64,000 bases of DNA, from the NCBI GenBank assembly GCA_913031395.1, contig CAJWDT010000002.1:43304-107303 (forward strand). The letters run 5' to 3'. The position numbers and the translations under genes are program-made. The notes under the pieces are model-generated. The model did no database searches and was not told the origin of the DNA. It saw nothing but the letters and a program-made list of their open reading frames with translations. Position 1 is the stretch's first letter. Each line of letters begins with the position of its first letter. The DNA comes from an uncultured Gammaproteobacteria bacterium. Lineage in GTDB: Bacteria > Pseudomonadota > Gammaproteobacteria > Magnimaribacterales > Magnimaribacteraceae. This document shows, one piece after another, positions 34,336-43,329 of this stretch.

Positions 34336-35571
34336 ATGGAATTAATTAAATCTCGTGTTTTGAGCGAAGGAAGTGCCTGGCATATTGGTAGCTTGAGTGC
34401 TGTTTATTTATCTCAGGGTCTATCAGGAGGAACTCTATTTGCTCTAACCACCTATTTGGTTTCAATTGGAGCTTCAGTAACTGATATTTCTTTGTTGTTG
34501 TCGATCACCATGATTCCTTGGACCTTGAAAGTATTTTTGGGCCCAATAATAGACTCATTTACATTGAACCGTTTTGGTAGAAGGAGATTCTGGATACTTA
34601 TAAGCCAAGTAGCAATGATGCTAGCTTTGGTGCCCTTAGTATTTATAGAAGTGAAGGCAGTAAGCCTTACTCTTATTGCTTTATTAACTCTACATAATGC
34701 ATTTGTTGCTATTTCAGATATCTCTATTGATGCCCTTGCTGCAGATAGCTTAAGGGAAGATCAGCTAGCCAATGCCAATGGTTTTATGTGGGGCAGTAAA
34801 ACCTTAGGAAGGGGTGCGGGCATGGCATTAGCTACTTCTATCTTTTATGGCTATGGGGTCAATGAAGCTTTTTCCATCTTATTAATATTAATGTCTTTAA
34901 CTTTCTTGTTCCCATTATTTTCTCATGAACTTTCTTACAAAGCCGGCTTAAAATCTGAGTCTTATAAAAATAGACTTACCCTAAAAGAGTTAGTAAGTGG
35001 TGTAAGCCAAAGTCTTTTTAATATGAGTGCTCTAGCGGCAATGACTTTTATGCTTTTCTCAAATATTGGCTATGGTATTTTTGATGTAATTTACAATGAA
35101 TTTTATATTGAAGTTTTAGGTTGGTCTGGAGAGGACATAGGCTATTTAAGACCTATAGGAATGTGGCTTGGTGGCCTGCTTGGTTTATCGGCAGGACTTT
35201 TAACTTTTTATTTTGGAAAACGTTTTCTTTTGCTCTTTTTTATAACCTGTCAGGCAATGATATTTTTGGCATCTAGTACTTTTACTTCGGATACTCCTGA
35301 CACTTTGGCTACTATCGCTATTATTGGTATTGATGCTGTAGACGCAGGATGGTCAGTTTTAATATTTTCAATTTTAATGGCTCTTTGTACTAGCAACACA
35401 AGTGCAACAAACTTTGGAATATTTATGGGCTTTGGCAATATCTCTATGTTAATTGGAAATAATATTGCACCCCTAGTTCTTGGCTCTGGAGACTATAGTT
35501 TTGCTTTTTTAGTGGCAGCCTTAACACTCATACCTTGCTGGCTAACGGGATACTATCTAACAAGGTCCTAA
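34336..35571 (+). CDS. MFS transporter, AmpG/PAT-like
   Basis: A 411-residue inner-membrane protein with about 12 hydrophobic segments. It has the TDISLLLSITMIPWTLKVFLG and GPIIDSFTLNRFGRRRFWI stretches, and the acidic/basic loop typical of the PAT family that includes AmpG muropeptide permeases. A DISIDALAADSL segment matches the conserved Asp region of the same family. The substrate is unknown; muropeptides or coenzyme-A-like molecules are known for relatives. It ends the queG-DUF7064-LLM run and is convergent with the RND gene (4 bp overlap). Confidence 0.82.
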   Translation: MELIKSRVLSEGSAWHIGSLSAVYLSQGLSGGTLFALTTYLVSIGASVTDISLLLSITMIPWTLKVFLGPIIDSFTLNRFGRRRFWILISQVAMMLALVPLVFIEVKAVSLTLIALLTLHNAFVAISDISIDALAADSLREDQLANANGFMWGSKTLGRGAGMALATSIFYGYGVNEAFSILLILMSLTFLFPLFSHELSYKAGLKSESYKNRLTLKELVSGVSQSLFNMSALAAMTFMLFSNIGYGIFDVIYNEFYIEVLGWSGEDIGYLRPIGMWLGGLLGLSAGLLTFYFGKRFLLLFFITCQAMIFLASSTFTSDTPDTLATIAIIGIDAVDAGWSVLIFSILMALCTSNTSATNFGIFMGFGNISMLIGNNIAPLVLGSGDYSFAFLVAALTLIPCWLTGYYLTRS

Positions 35572-37862
35572 TCAAATTTTCTTTTATCAAATCTAACCAG
35601 TAGATTTGGAAAAAGAAAAAAATCTATAAGCAATGCAACGATAAAAGCAATGATTGAGAATTGAGCAAAGTAATGAAGGGGTATGAAATTTACCATATGC
35701 AATACAGCGAAACCCATAGACAGTACAAAGGTCATCACTATCAGAGCGAATCCAACTGCTTCAAAAGAGAAAAAGACTGCTTCTTCAGGACTTTTGCCAA
35801 GCTCTTTTCTTGCTAAGTCATACTTGCTAAGTAAATGAACTGTAAAATCTACAATTATCCCTAAAGTTGATCCCATGCCTATCGATACCATGAAACTAAC
35901 CTCACCATAGAGTATTGCCCATATTCCAAATGCACTTCCGATTGGCAATACATTTGGAAAGGATGAAAGAAACCCAAAAAGACTCGAACGAAAGAAAAAT
36001 CCAATAATTAGGGTAATCATTGTAAGTCCGATCGCCACACCGAATAGTAATGAGTTAACTATCACTCTATTCATGTGTGAGAAAACAACTCTAAATCCTG
36101 CAGGTTCAGAAATGATTGAACTTAAATTATTTGCTTTCAAGTAAGAATTAACTTTTTCATTAAATGCCAAGTATTCATTACCTGACATATCATCTAAGGT
36201 TGCTGCTATCTTTGTAGAGCCCCGATCTTGACTAATTGAGCTATTCAAATCTAATCCCATCGGGAGGGACATTTCATAAAAGAAAAGATATTGAGAAGAA
36301 AGCTCTTGGTCATCAGGAATAATTTTCCATGACATATCATCGCCATGCATGCTCTTGTTAAGGGTTTTCATAGTTCTGGCCAAGGAAGTGACATGATTTA
36401 CTTCATCCTGTTCTTCAAGCCAGATAGAGAATTTATCTAGGGATTTTAAGAAATCTGGATTCGATACACTACCATTCTCAGAATCTGCCATAAAACTAAC
36501 TGGAAAAGTTACTCCAAGTTTTTCATCGAGCCATAATGTATCAGGACCAAAAGATGTATACCTATCTGAATACATCTGAGTAGGGTTATCGTCTAACTCA
36601 TTTAATGGTATTAGAGAGATTAGAAGAAAACAAACTGCAGGGACAAGCCAAATAAATATCTTGCCTCTAGAGAGACTTAATTGAGCTATCTTTCTAGCGA
36701 AATTTGTTTGAGTTTGAGTTGCATTAGGTGTTTTGATCGTTAGAAAGGATATCACTGGTGCCACGAACAAAATTGTAAATACAAAAGCAAGAAATACTCC
36801 TACTGATATTCCATTACCTAAATCCCTCAGTGGCTCTACTTCAAGAATATTAAATGATAAAAAACCAATACAAGTTGTGACTGTAGTTAAGAAAAGGGGC
36901 TGCAGATTCAATTCCAAACTCCTTCTCATAGACTCTTCACTTGTCTTGCCTTGAGTTCTTTGTTGGAAATAAATACTAAACAGGTGAATACAGTCTGCTA
37001 GAGCTAGTGTGATTATTAGGATTGGAAAAGTAATTACCATTTGATTAAGAGCATTTCCCATTAAACCTATCGACCCGAAGGTAGAACCTATTGTCAAAAA
37101 AATCACTGCGAAGGTAGAAATAACAGCTGCTAGGCTTCTAACTAAGAAAAAGATAGATATAAATATCAAAAAAAGCATTAAAGGCATTACGACCGGCATT
37201 TCTGCTTGTACCATCTTAGGACTTATATATTCCTGATAAGGATTACCTGTTAGTCTTATATCAAGTTCAGGGTTATTCGCTCGAGCCTCTTCAAGAAATT
37301 TAAGAATGAATTCAACTGTTGTAATAAGGTTTAATTCTTTATTGGGTTGAGGAGGGTCAATCACAATGCTTATTATTGTGGTTTCTTTATCTTCTGAGAT
37401 GAGAAAACCATAAATAGATTCTTCATCTTCAACTAACTGTTCTCTTTCTTTTAAGAATTTATCATCTAGATATAGAGCATTCTCGATAAATGGCTCGACA
37501 ATCAAGTCATCATCTTCTGACTTAACATAAGAGAAATTTGTAAGACTATCCACCCTGATTGAGAAAGGCGTCTCCCAGGCCTTTTGAGTCAAGTTCTCGA
37601 TAAGATTAAGAGTATCTCTATTAAAAATAGATTCACCTTTACCATTAATAGCAATGACCATGTTATCTGTTGGAAGAAATGTTTCATCAATCTCAGAATT
37701 AAGAGCAGTGGCAGGATGACTCTCTGGAAAAAAGGTTTCCATATCAGGATTAAAAGTAAGTTTAGTAGTCCCTTGAGTTAGTCCCACAAAAATTAGGACG
37801 CTGAATAAAATACAGATTATTCGATTCTTAATAATCCATGATGCAATGTAAGTTTTGCTCAT
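35568..37862 (-). CDS. RND-superfamily transporter (MMPL type)
   Basis: A 764-residue inner-membrane protein with the two-fold RND/MMPL layout: one N-terminal helix, a periplasmic loop (about 30-205), six helices (205-430), a second loop (430-590) and a final five to six helices. Motifs such as NPDMETFFPESHPA, ALADCIHLFSIYFQQR and GSTLGIIVDFTVHLLSKY are typical of the gammaproteobacterial export-of-lipid group. It is the last gene of the TetR-LolA-like-barrel-RND unit, 3 bp after the barrel gene. The cargo is unknown; hydrophobic or lipid-like compounds are likely. Confidence 0.88.
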   Translation of the reverse strand: MSKTYIASWIIKNRIICILFSVLIFVGLTQGTTKLTFNPDMETFFPESHPATALNSEIDETFLPTDNMVIAINGKGESIFNRDTLNLIENLTQKAWETPFSIRVDSLTNFSYVKSEDDDLIVEPFIENALYLDDKFLKEREQLVEDEESIYGFLISEDKETTIISIVIDPPQPNKELNLITTVEFILKFLEEARANNPELDIRLTGNPYQEYISPKMVQAEMPVVMPLMLFLIFISIFFLVRSLAAVISTFAVIFLTIGSTFGSIGLMGNALNQMVITFPILIITLALADCIHLFSIYFQQRTQGKTSEESMRRSLELNLQPLFLTTVTTCIGFLSFNILEVEPLRDLGNGISVGVFLAFVFTILFVAPVISFLTIKTPNATQTQTNFARKIAQLSLSRGKIFIWLVPAVCFLLISLIPLNELDDNPTQMYSDRYTSFGPDTLWLDEKLGVTFPVSFMADSENGSVSNPDFLKSLDKFSIWLEEQDEVNHVTSLARTMKTLNKSMHGDDMSWKIIPDDQELSSQYLFFYEMSLPMGLDLNSSISQDRGSTKIAATLDDMSGNEYLAFNEKVNSYLKANNLSSIISEPAGFRVVFSHMNRVIVNSLLFGVAIGLTMITLIIGFFFRSSLFGFLSSFPNVLPIGSAFGIWAILYGEVSFMVSIGMGSTLGIIVDFTVHLLSKYDLARKELGKSPEEAVFFSFEAVGFALIVMTFVLSMGFAVLHMVNFIPLHYFAQFSIIAFIVALLIDFFLFPNLLVRFDKRKFD

Positions 37863-37865
37863 TCC

Positions 37866-39032
37866 TTAATCTCCAAAATAATAAATGAATTCCATCCTTA
37901 GAAAATCATCTTCTTTAAAAGGACTAAATAGCTTTTTCTCATTATTGTCCTCATTAATATCATCAAAATACATACCCTCTACAGAAACAAGACAACAGTC
38001 ACCCAGTCTCCTAGTCGCTTCCAGAAGAAATCCTATTTCTTCAGATCTTTCGTCATATATAAAACCAGATAATATTTGGGTATCTGAAATATCGTTCATA
38101 ATTAGTCTTGTTCCCAAAACAGCCGGAGAACTCTTTAATCTATCATCATGATTGGCTTCGACTACCCACCCCAGATCTAATCTCGAGTCCAATATTCCTA
38201 CTTGTGTGTATTCAAAGCCATATGTAGCTGCAGAAAATCTATCTCCTTGACCTGAACGAGAAATAATTTCTCCTTTTAGGGCTAAGCTACCTAGAAAATA
38301 TTGCATTTCGATGCTTGATTGATCAATAACTTCATAATGAGGTGCAATTTGATTCAATTTCTTAGGCGAAGGTAAAAACCTAGGTTCTCTTGACGTACCT
38401 GAAAAGTGCGAAACAGCTATCTCGAAATTATCGAAGTAGTTTGCCCATCTCATTGCAAAATCAATTCTTGCAGTCTTTGCAGAGGATGCGTACGAAGGAT
38501 TATCTGTATCGGTAACGATAGGCAACCTCAGTCTTCCATTTTGTCCCACAAAAGTTCTTTCTCTAAAGCCAATAAGTGCATATATATCTAATAGGCCCCA
38601 GTCTCTCTCGAAAGAAATCTTCACCATAGGCTGACCTAGCTTATCTTCTCCATCAAAACTTTCAGAACTATCCGTTTGGTTGATGATATCTACTCTATGG
38701 GAAGTTTCTGTAACACCCCAAAACTCTTTGCTAATTCCATATTTTATTTCTCTATCTTCTAGAATCTCTAGTAAATACAATTCTTGAACATCAACAAGAT
38801 TTCTTTCTGGATCTTCGTTATCTTTTCTCAATTTGGGCTTAAAATGAAATATCCTTTTGTCTTCTTCAAAGAATATTTCAGGAGAGATAGAGAAAGAACT
38901 GTGATTTTGCTTTTGTCCTTGTGCCCCTTCATTAAAGAAATATCTATTATCAAAGGAAAATTCTCCAATAACTTCTCCCATTAAAGGAGCAGAGAAAATT
39001 ATGAAAACAAGAAGCGTTTTAATCTGAGACAT
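37866..39032 (-). CDS. predicted outer-membrane beta-barrel protein in RND operon
   Basis: A 388-residue protein with a signal peptide (about 20 residues, ending SAPLMGEV). The rest is rich in alternating polar/aromatic strands, typical of a porin-like barrel: FSFDNRYFFNEG, HFKPKLRKDNED, and pairs of short strands up to the C-terminal MEFIYYFGD. No periplasmic domain or TonB box was noticed. I do not recognise a named family. It abuts the LolA-like gene (no gap) and precedes the RND gene by 3 bp, so an outer-membrane partner of the transporter is inferred. Confidence 0.7.
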   Translation of the reverse strand: MSQIKTLLVFIIFSAPLMGEVIGEFSFDNRYFFNEGAQGQKQNHSSFSISPEIFFEEDKRIFHFKPKLRKDNEDPERNLVDVQELYLLEILEDREIKYGISKEFWGVTETSHRVDIINQTDSSESFDGEDKLGQPMVKISFERDWGLLDIYALIGFRERTFVGQNGRLRLPIVTDTDNPSYASSAKTARIDFAMRWANYFDNFEIAVSHFSGTSREPRFLPSPKKLNQIAPHYEVIDQSSIEMQYFLGSLALKGEIISRSGQGDRFSAATYGFEYTQVGILDSRLDLGWVVEANHDDRLKSSPAVLGTRLIMNDISDTQILSGFIYDERSEEIGFLLEATRRLGDCCLVSVEGMYFDDINEDNNEKKLFSPFKEDDFLRMEFIYYFGD

Positions 39033-39833
39033 CTACCTAGATCTTCTTAAACTATTCTGTGAAAAGTCTTTATCTGTAAATCCATTATTAAGTTTTACAT
39101 CTTGAAATTTAAGTACAGAACTTTTTCCATTTTGATGATTCATCATCATAACTTTGTGAGGTTGCCAAAAGAATCCTTCATAAAGTTTATATTCTTCAAA
39201 TGTTTGTGTTTTTAGATGGAAAGACTTTCTGTCATAGTGATGAATTTTTTGAACAAGGTAGTTATCCTTATCAATCCATACCAATTGTTTTGTATAGCCG
39301 GAGTAGGGATCAAGGGGACGTCTTTCTATCAAGTAACAAGTTAAATTTAAACATGCTTCTTCCCCTATGAATTTGTACTCATACTTCTCCACTTCTTGAA
39401 ATGAAAAGTCTTCAAATGAAAATTCGCTACCCAAGAACGGGCCTGATTTATTTTTGGATGCTATTCTCTTAACTCTTTTGAGTGCAGGAAGATATAGCCA
39501 TTGATCATCAGAATCTACCTTATGTGCATAAGACAATATCGCAACCCCTTTAACATCTCTTGGACTTTCAAAAATTGCTATCGATTTATCACCATCTTCA
39601 GGCACTTCAAGTCTTTTAAAGGATAATTTCCTTTCGACTATGTCTCCTTTCTTGTTGATTAATTGCATTACCATAGAAGAAGAGCTATCTATATAACCCT
39701 CGTTATTCTTGTCACTAAGTTCTGCAATCTCCAACCCTTTATTTGCTGAAATTTCTCCCGATAATGCAAATAGCACGACATAGAAAAACAAAAATATTGA
39801 TCTTTTATACAAGAAAAAATGTAATCGACTCAT
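39033..39833 (-). CDS. outer-membrane lipoprotein-sorting-like protein (LolA-like fold)
   Basis: A 266-residue exported protein; hydrophobic signal around residues 12-30. The rest matches the LolA-like (PF17131-type) family that accompanies RND/MMPL exporters: DSSSSMVMQLINKKGDIVERKLSF, QWLYLPALKRVKRIASKNKS, SFEDFSFQEVEKYEYKF and KLNNGFTDKDFSQNSLRR. It probably acts as a periplasmic carrier for the transporter. It overlaps the TetR gene by 4 bp and abuts the barrel gene. The family is recognised from motif memory; the cargo is unknown. Confidence 0.82.
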   Translation of the reverse strand: MSRLHFFLYKRSIFLFFYVVLFALSGEISANKGLEIAELSDKNNEGYIDSSSSMVMQLINKKGDIVERKLSFKRLEVPEDGDKSIAIFESPRDVKGVAILSYAHKVDSDDQWLYLPALKRVKRIASKNKSGPFLGSEFSFEDFSFQEVEKYEYKFIGEEACLNLTCYLIERRPLDPYSGYTKQLVWIDKDNYLVQKIHHYDRKSFHLKTQTFEEYKLYEGFFWQPHKVMMMNHQNGKSSVLKFQDVKLNNGFTDKDFSQNSLRRSR

Positions 39834-40489
39834 ATTAGGGCTCCTCCATGTAAATCTTTAATTATTATTTTGGATTCTTTGCTTAGGTAAGGTTCTGAAA
39901 CTTTAATTAAGAGCCCCATACCTCTTTGCATTAAAAAATTTTCATCTTTATGAGGGTATTTTTTTGACGAGAGAGCAAACCAATTATCGGCAATGAGAAA
40001 AATAATTTCGGTAAGTTCGTCTAATTCATTCTCTTTGAAATCAAATACACCTAGATCTCTTGCAATGAGAGCATCTTGCTTAATTGTATCGAAACGCAAT
40101 TGAGTTAAATTATCTAATTTTTTGGAAATGGGTTTATCCCTAGAAAATTTATTGGCAAGATCATCTCTAAGAAGATATCTGAAATCCCAATCAAAATAAT
40201 ACTGAGAAAATAGCTGCTTGACTAAGATTTCTAAATCAATCTTCCTTTCTGCATTTAGTCTCAGACCAAAATTTGTTTTAAAAAGATCAATATGAGATTC
40301 AACTAAACTTTTTTTTGATTTGAAGTGGTACCAAAGGGTTCCCTCGCGAACTTTTGCAGATGATGCCAAAAGCGCAGTCGTGACACTAGTGAAACCTTTT
40401 CTGTTAAAAAGCTGAAGACTATTTTTGAGTAATTTGTCTCTGGTACAGTCAGTAAATAAAGCAGTTGTTCTTTCAGATAAATCTTTCAT
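39830..40489 (-). CDS. TetR-family transcriptional regulator
   Basis: A 219-residue repressor-like protein with an N-terminal helix-turn-helix domain: RDKLLKNSLQLFNRKGFTSVTTALLASSAKVREGTLWYHFKSK in outline, the last part GTLWYHFKSKKSL being the TetR recognition-helix signature. The longest frame starts upstream at a TTG, but that codon is the first triplet of the proposed -35 box, and the ATG at 40489 is next to the operators, so I start there. Its stop overlaps the LolA-like gene by 4 bp. Autoregulation of the whole unit is inferred from two 18-bp palindromes on its promoter. Confidence 0.9.
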   Translation of the reverse strand: MKDLSERTTALFTDCTRDKLLKNSLQLFNRKGFTSVTTALLASSAKVREGTLWYHFKSKKSLVESHIDLFKTNFGLRLNAERKIDLEILVKQLFSQYYFDWDFRYLLRDDLANKFSRDKPISKKLDNLTQLRFDTIKQDALIARDLGVFDFKENELDELTEIIFLIADNWFALSSKKYPHKDENFLMQRGMGLLIKVSEPYLSKESKIIIKDLHGGALI

Positions 40490-40527
40490 TAGGGTATTTA
40501 CCCTAAATATTAGGGTAAATACCCTAA
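40489..40527. promoter_or_regulatory. tandem palindromic operators for the TetR regulator
   Basis: Two perfect 8+8 inverted repeats with a 2-bp centre: TTAGGGTATTTACCCTAA (40489-40506) and TTAGGGTAAATACCCTAA (40510-40527). They are 21 bp apart centre to centre, two turns of DNA, so two repressor dimers would lie on the same face. The first covers the start region and the second fills the -35/-10 spacer. This is visible directly in sequence; binding by the adjacent TetR protein is inferred. Confidence 0.85.
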
Positions 40528-40534
40528 AAGTCAA
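40507..40534 (-). promoter_or_regulatory. promoter of the TetR-LolA-like-barrel-RND operon
   Basis: On the minus strand, -35 TTGACT (40534-40529), a 16-bp spacer filled by a palindrome, and -10 TAATAT (40512-40507, four of six matches). The start would fall within about ten bases of the ATG at 40489, giving a very short or no leader. Confidence 0.6.
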
Positions 40535-40562
40535 CTAACATTAATTAATTTATTCAATATAT

Positions 40563-41447
40563 CTAACTATCCAGGTAATTTTGTTGAATGCTAGAGAAAT
40601 CAAGCCCTTCCAAGCCTTGATTATTTAGCTCTTCATAAAGCTCTTTAGCGAGTCTCCCCATAGGAGTATTAGACTTAGACTGAGCTGCTAATTCTTCAGC
40701 TAGGTTGAGGTCCTTAAGCATCAGGGAATTTAAAAAACCACCTGAGTAGCTATTGCTTGCAGGAGCACCTTTCATGACTCCCGGGTATGGATTATATTTT
40801 TCAAGAGACCAGTTGCCTCCAGAGCTATTTTTCATTATCTCCGACAAAACTGCTGGATCTAGTCCATTATTAACTCCCATCGCAATCGTTTCAGCCGTCC
40901 CACACATATGGATTGCCAATAGCATATTATTACAAAGCTTCGCTATCTGTCCTGCACCTGCCTGACCAGCATAAAAGGTTTTATCTCCCATAATATCCAA
41001 AAGAGGAACAGCTTTCTGAAGGTCAGCTTCATCACCTCCAACAATAAAAGTAAGAGTACCTGACTCAGCTCCTTTAACACCACCCGATACAGGGGCATCC
41101 AACATAGAAATATTCATCTCAGTTGCTTTTTTAGACACCTTTATCGAAACTTCGGGATTTATAGTAGACGATTCAATAACAATAGTATTTTGACTAATTT
41201 GTTCTATTAAATCCTCTTTCAAGTATATATTTTCAACAGCCTTGTCATTCGGCAGCATAGTAATAAGTGCATCAATATTTTCTGTAACCTCTGAGGCATG
41301 ATTTTTAGTTGCCATCCCTAATTCTTCCGCTCTTCGCATTGCATCAGCAGATAAATCGAAGGCCTTTACTTCAATGCCTGCCTTTATGATGTTATTGGCC
41401 ATCGGTAAGCCCATATTTCCTAAACCTATAAAACCAACTTTTTTCAT
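40563..41447 (-). CDS. mmsB: 3-hydroxyisobutyrate dehydrogenase
   Basis: NAD-dependent oxidation of 3-hydroxyisobutyrate to methylmalonate semialdehyde in valine degradation. It has the Rossmann motif KKVGFIGLGNMGLPMA, the substrate motif DAPVSGGVKGAESGTL and the catalytic lysine in GAGQIAKLCNNMLL. I use the ATG at 41447, eleven codons inside the longest frame, because it directly precedes the Rossmann motif and has GGAGG upstream. The protein then has 294 residues, typical of the family. It is the last gene of the valine operon, two bases after the hydrolase gene. Confidence 0.93.
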   Translation of the reverse strand: MKKVGFIGLGNMGLPMANNIIKAGIEVKAFDLSADAMRRAEELGMATKNHASEVTENIDALITMLPNDKAVENIYLKEDLIEQISQNTIVIESSTINPEVSIKVSKKATEMNISMLDAPVSGGVKGAESGTLTFIVGGDEADLQKAVPLLDIMGDKTFYAGQAGAGQIAKLCNNMLLAIHMCGTAETIAMGVNNGLDPAVLSEIMKNSSGGNWSLEKYNPYPGVMKGAPASNSYSGGFLNSLMLKDLNLAEELAAQSKSNTPMGRLAKELYEELNNQGLEGLDFSSIQQNYLDS

Positions 41448-41449
41448 TT

Positions 41450-42562
41450 TTAAAGATCCTCCAAAGGATTTATCTCCCAAGCTAAGTCTGTATGTTTATC
41501 TATCCATGCCTGTTGAACATTTTTAATGGAATCATATTTCCATTTAGGTTTATTATCCTTATCGATAATTAAAGCCCTGATACCCTCTTTGAAGTCACCC
41601 ATTCTAGTAATCTGTATAGCTAAGTTAAGCTCAAAATTAAATACCTCTTTTAAACTAAGACTTGAAGAATTTAAATGCTGCAGCCAGATTAAATGCGCTG
41701 AGGTTGGACTCCCTTTCTTGAGCGATTCTTTTCCTCTCGTAAACCATTCATCTTCTATTGCATGACCCATTATGTTATCTACGATTTTTATAAGGTTGTC
41801 TTCATTAGTCATCGATTGAATTTTTTCTAACTCACCTTCAACCTTACTGGAAGGGAAGTTCTCTACTTCTTTTAAATAAGAACTTCTTTTCAATATTGAA
41901 TCAAGCAGAGCTAAATTTTCATCAACATCGTCCTGCCAAGCTACCTCAAGAACATCCAAAAGGAAATCTTGCATTTTTGTATAGCTTAAACAACTATCAA
42001 CTAAATTACAGAAACGCATATCAGCAGCATTTAGTTGCGAGGCTGTCAGCATAATGTAGAGACCAAGACCTTCAGGTAGGTCTTTTATTAAGGATGTAAA
42101 GCCAACGTCAGGAAACAAACCAACACCAATTTCTGGCATAGCAAACTTTGTTCTTTCAGTTGCAATTTTATAAGAACTACCGAACATCAGACCAGCTCCA
42201 CCTCCCATTACAATTCCATCTAAAAGGGAGATTATAGGTTTTGAAAAATTATGGAGTTTATAGTCCAATCTATATTCTGATTCAAAAAATGATTCTGCAA
42301 AAACAGGACCTTCTGGCGAACACATTGATTCATATAGCGCCCTTATGTCACCACCAGCACAAAATGCTTTTTCACCTGATCCACTTACTAAGATCATTTT
42401 AATTTGTGGATCAACTTCCCAATCATCTAATAGATTAGAGATTTTGTTAACCATATTCATAGTTAACGAATTCAATGTCTCGGGAGAATTGAGTGTTATA
42501 TGACCAACTTTAGTATCATGTTGACACTCTAATATCTCTACTAATAATTCTTCATTAGGCAT
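41450..42562 (-). CDS. 3-hydroxyisobutyryl-CoA hydrolase
   Basis: Crotonase-fold thioesterase releasing 3-hydroxyisobutyrate from its CoA ester. It has GHITLNSPETLNSLT, the HIBCH signature KAFCAGGDIRALYESM, and the conserved MGGGAGLMFGSSYKIATE and PEIGVGLFPDVG blocks with the catalytic acidic residue. The ATG at 42562 (MPNEELLVEI) is preferred over a start 22 codons upstream: it gives an 8-bp overlap with the enoyl-CoA hydratase gene and 370 residues. Its place between that gene and mmsB supports HIBCH rather than generic enoyl-CoA hydratase. Confidence 0.9.
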   Translation of the reverse strand: MPNEELLVEILECQHDTKVGHITLNSPETLNSLTMNMVNKISNLLDDWEVDPQIKMILVSGSGEKAFCAGGDIRALYESMCSPEGPVFAESFFESEYRLDYKLHNFSKPIISLLDGIVMGGGAGLMFGSSYKIATERTKFAMPEIGVGLFPDVGFTSLIKDLPEGLGLYIMLTASQLNAADMRFCNLVDSCLSYTKMQDFLLDVLEVAWQDDVDENLALLDSILKRSSYLKEVENFPSSKVEGELEKIQSMTNEDNLIKIVDNIMGHAIEDEWFTRGKESLKKGSPTSAHLIWLQHLNSSSLSLKEVFNFELNLAIQITRMGDFKEGIRALIIDKDNKPKWKYDSIKNVQQAWIDKHTDLAWEINPLEDL

Positions 42563-43325
42563 TTTGCCAATTGGGTTTTCTTTTATCCAAGAAGGCTTCA
42601 ACACCTTCTTTTTGATCTTTTGTGTCAAATAAATTTACGAAAGGTTCCAATTCTTCTTTATACGATTCTTTAGAGAGACGAGCTTTATGAATTAACTCTT
42701 TGCATTGTGCAATACTACTAGGGCTCTGATTTGCGACTGAACTGGCCATTGACATAGCGGTTTCTAAGGCTTTTCCATCTTCCACTTTTTCTTCAATTAA
42801 ACCAATTCTAACTGCCTGATCAGCTTTGATTTGCTCTCCAGTTAAAATAATCCTTTTTGCCCAACCTTCTCCCACTAACCTAGGCAGAACTTGTGTACCT
42901 CCTCCACATGGCAATAAACCTACTTTAGGTTCAGGTAGAGCAAGTAAGGCTTTTTCTTCAGCCACTCTTATATCGCAGGCCAAAGCACACTCCAATCCTC
43001 CTCCCATAGCAAATCCATTTATAGCAGCTATAGAGACACCTCTAAATTTACTTAGAGCATCAAAAGCTTTTGAAAAAGCATTACTCATTTCTTTTGCTGC
43101 CTCTTTTCCGCCTTCATGGAAAACTTTAAGGTCCGCACCGGCAGAAAAGAATTTTTCTCCTTGCCCGGTGATAACTAAAGCAAAGATTTCATCATCCTGA
43201 TTAAGTAGTTTAATAATTTCTTCTAATCCTGAAAGACTCTCAAGGTCCCATGTATTAGCACTAGGGTTATTTATTGTAATCTTGGCTGTATTAGCTATTT
43301 TTTCGAGTATTAATTTATCAGTCAT
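42555..43325 (-). CDS. enoyl-CoA hydratase (methacrylyl-CoA hydratase role)
   Basis: A 256-residue crotonase. It has ALVITGQGEKFFSAGADLKVF (oxyanion hole), AINGFAMGGGLECALACDIR with one catalytic Glu region, and LPEPKVGLLPCGGGTQ with the second. Within this operon it is expected to hydrate methacrylyl-CoA to 3-hydroxyisobutyryl-CoA, though family members accept other enoyl-CoAs. It sits between the acyl-CoA dehydrogenase (4 bp) and the hydrolase (8-bp overlap). Confidence 0.92.
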   Translation of the reverse strand: MTDKLILEKIANTAKITINNPSANTWDLESLSGLEEIIKLLNQDDEIFALVITGQGEKFFSAGADLKVFHEGGKEAAKEMSNAFSKAFDALSKFRGVSIAAINGFAMGGGLECALACDIRVAEEKALLALPEPKVGLLPCGGGTQVLPRLVGEGWAKRIILTGEQIKADQAVRIGLIEEKVEDGKALETAMSMASSVANQSPSSIAQCKELIHKARLSKESYKEELEPFVNLFDTKDQKEGVEAFLDKRKPNWQNA

Positions 43326-43329
43326 AATC

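Noticed and set aside
42826-43200. A 124-codon plus-strand frame inside the enoyl-CoA hydratase gene
   Set aside because: Antisense to a well-conserved gene, no recognisable domain and no start signal.
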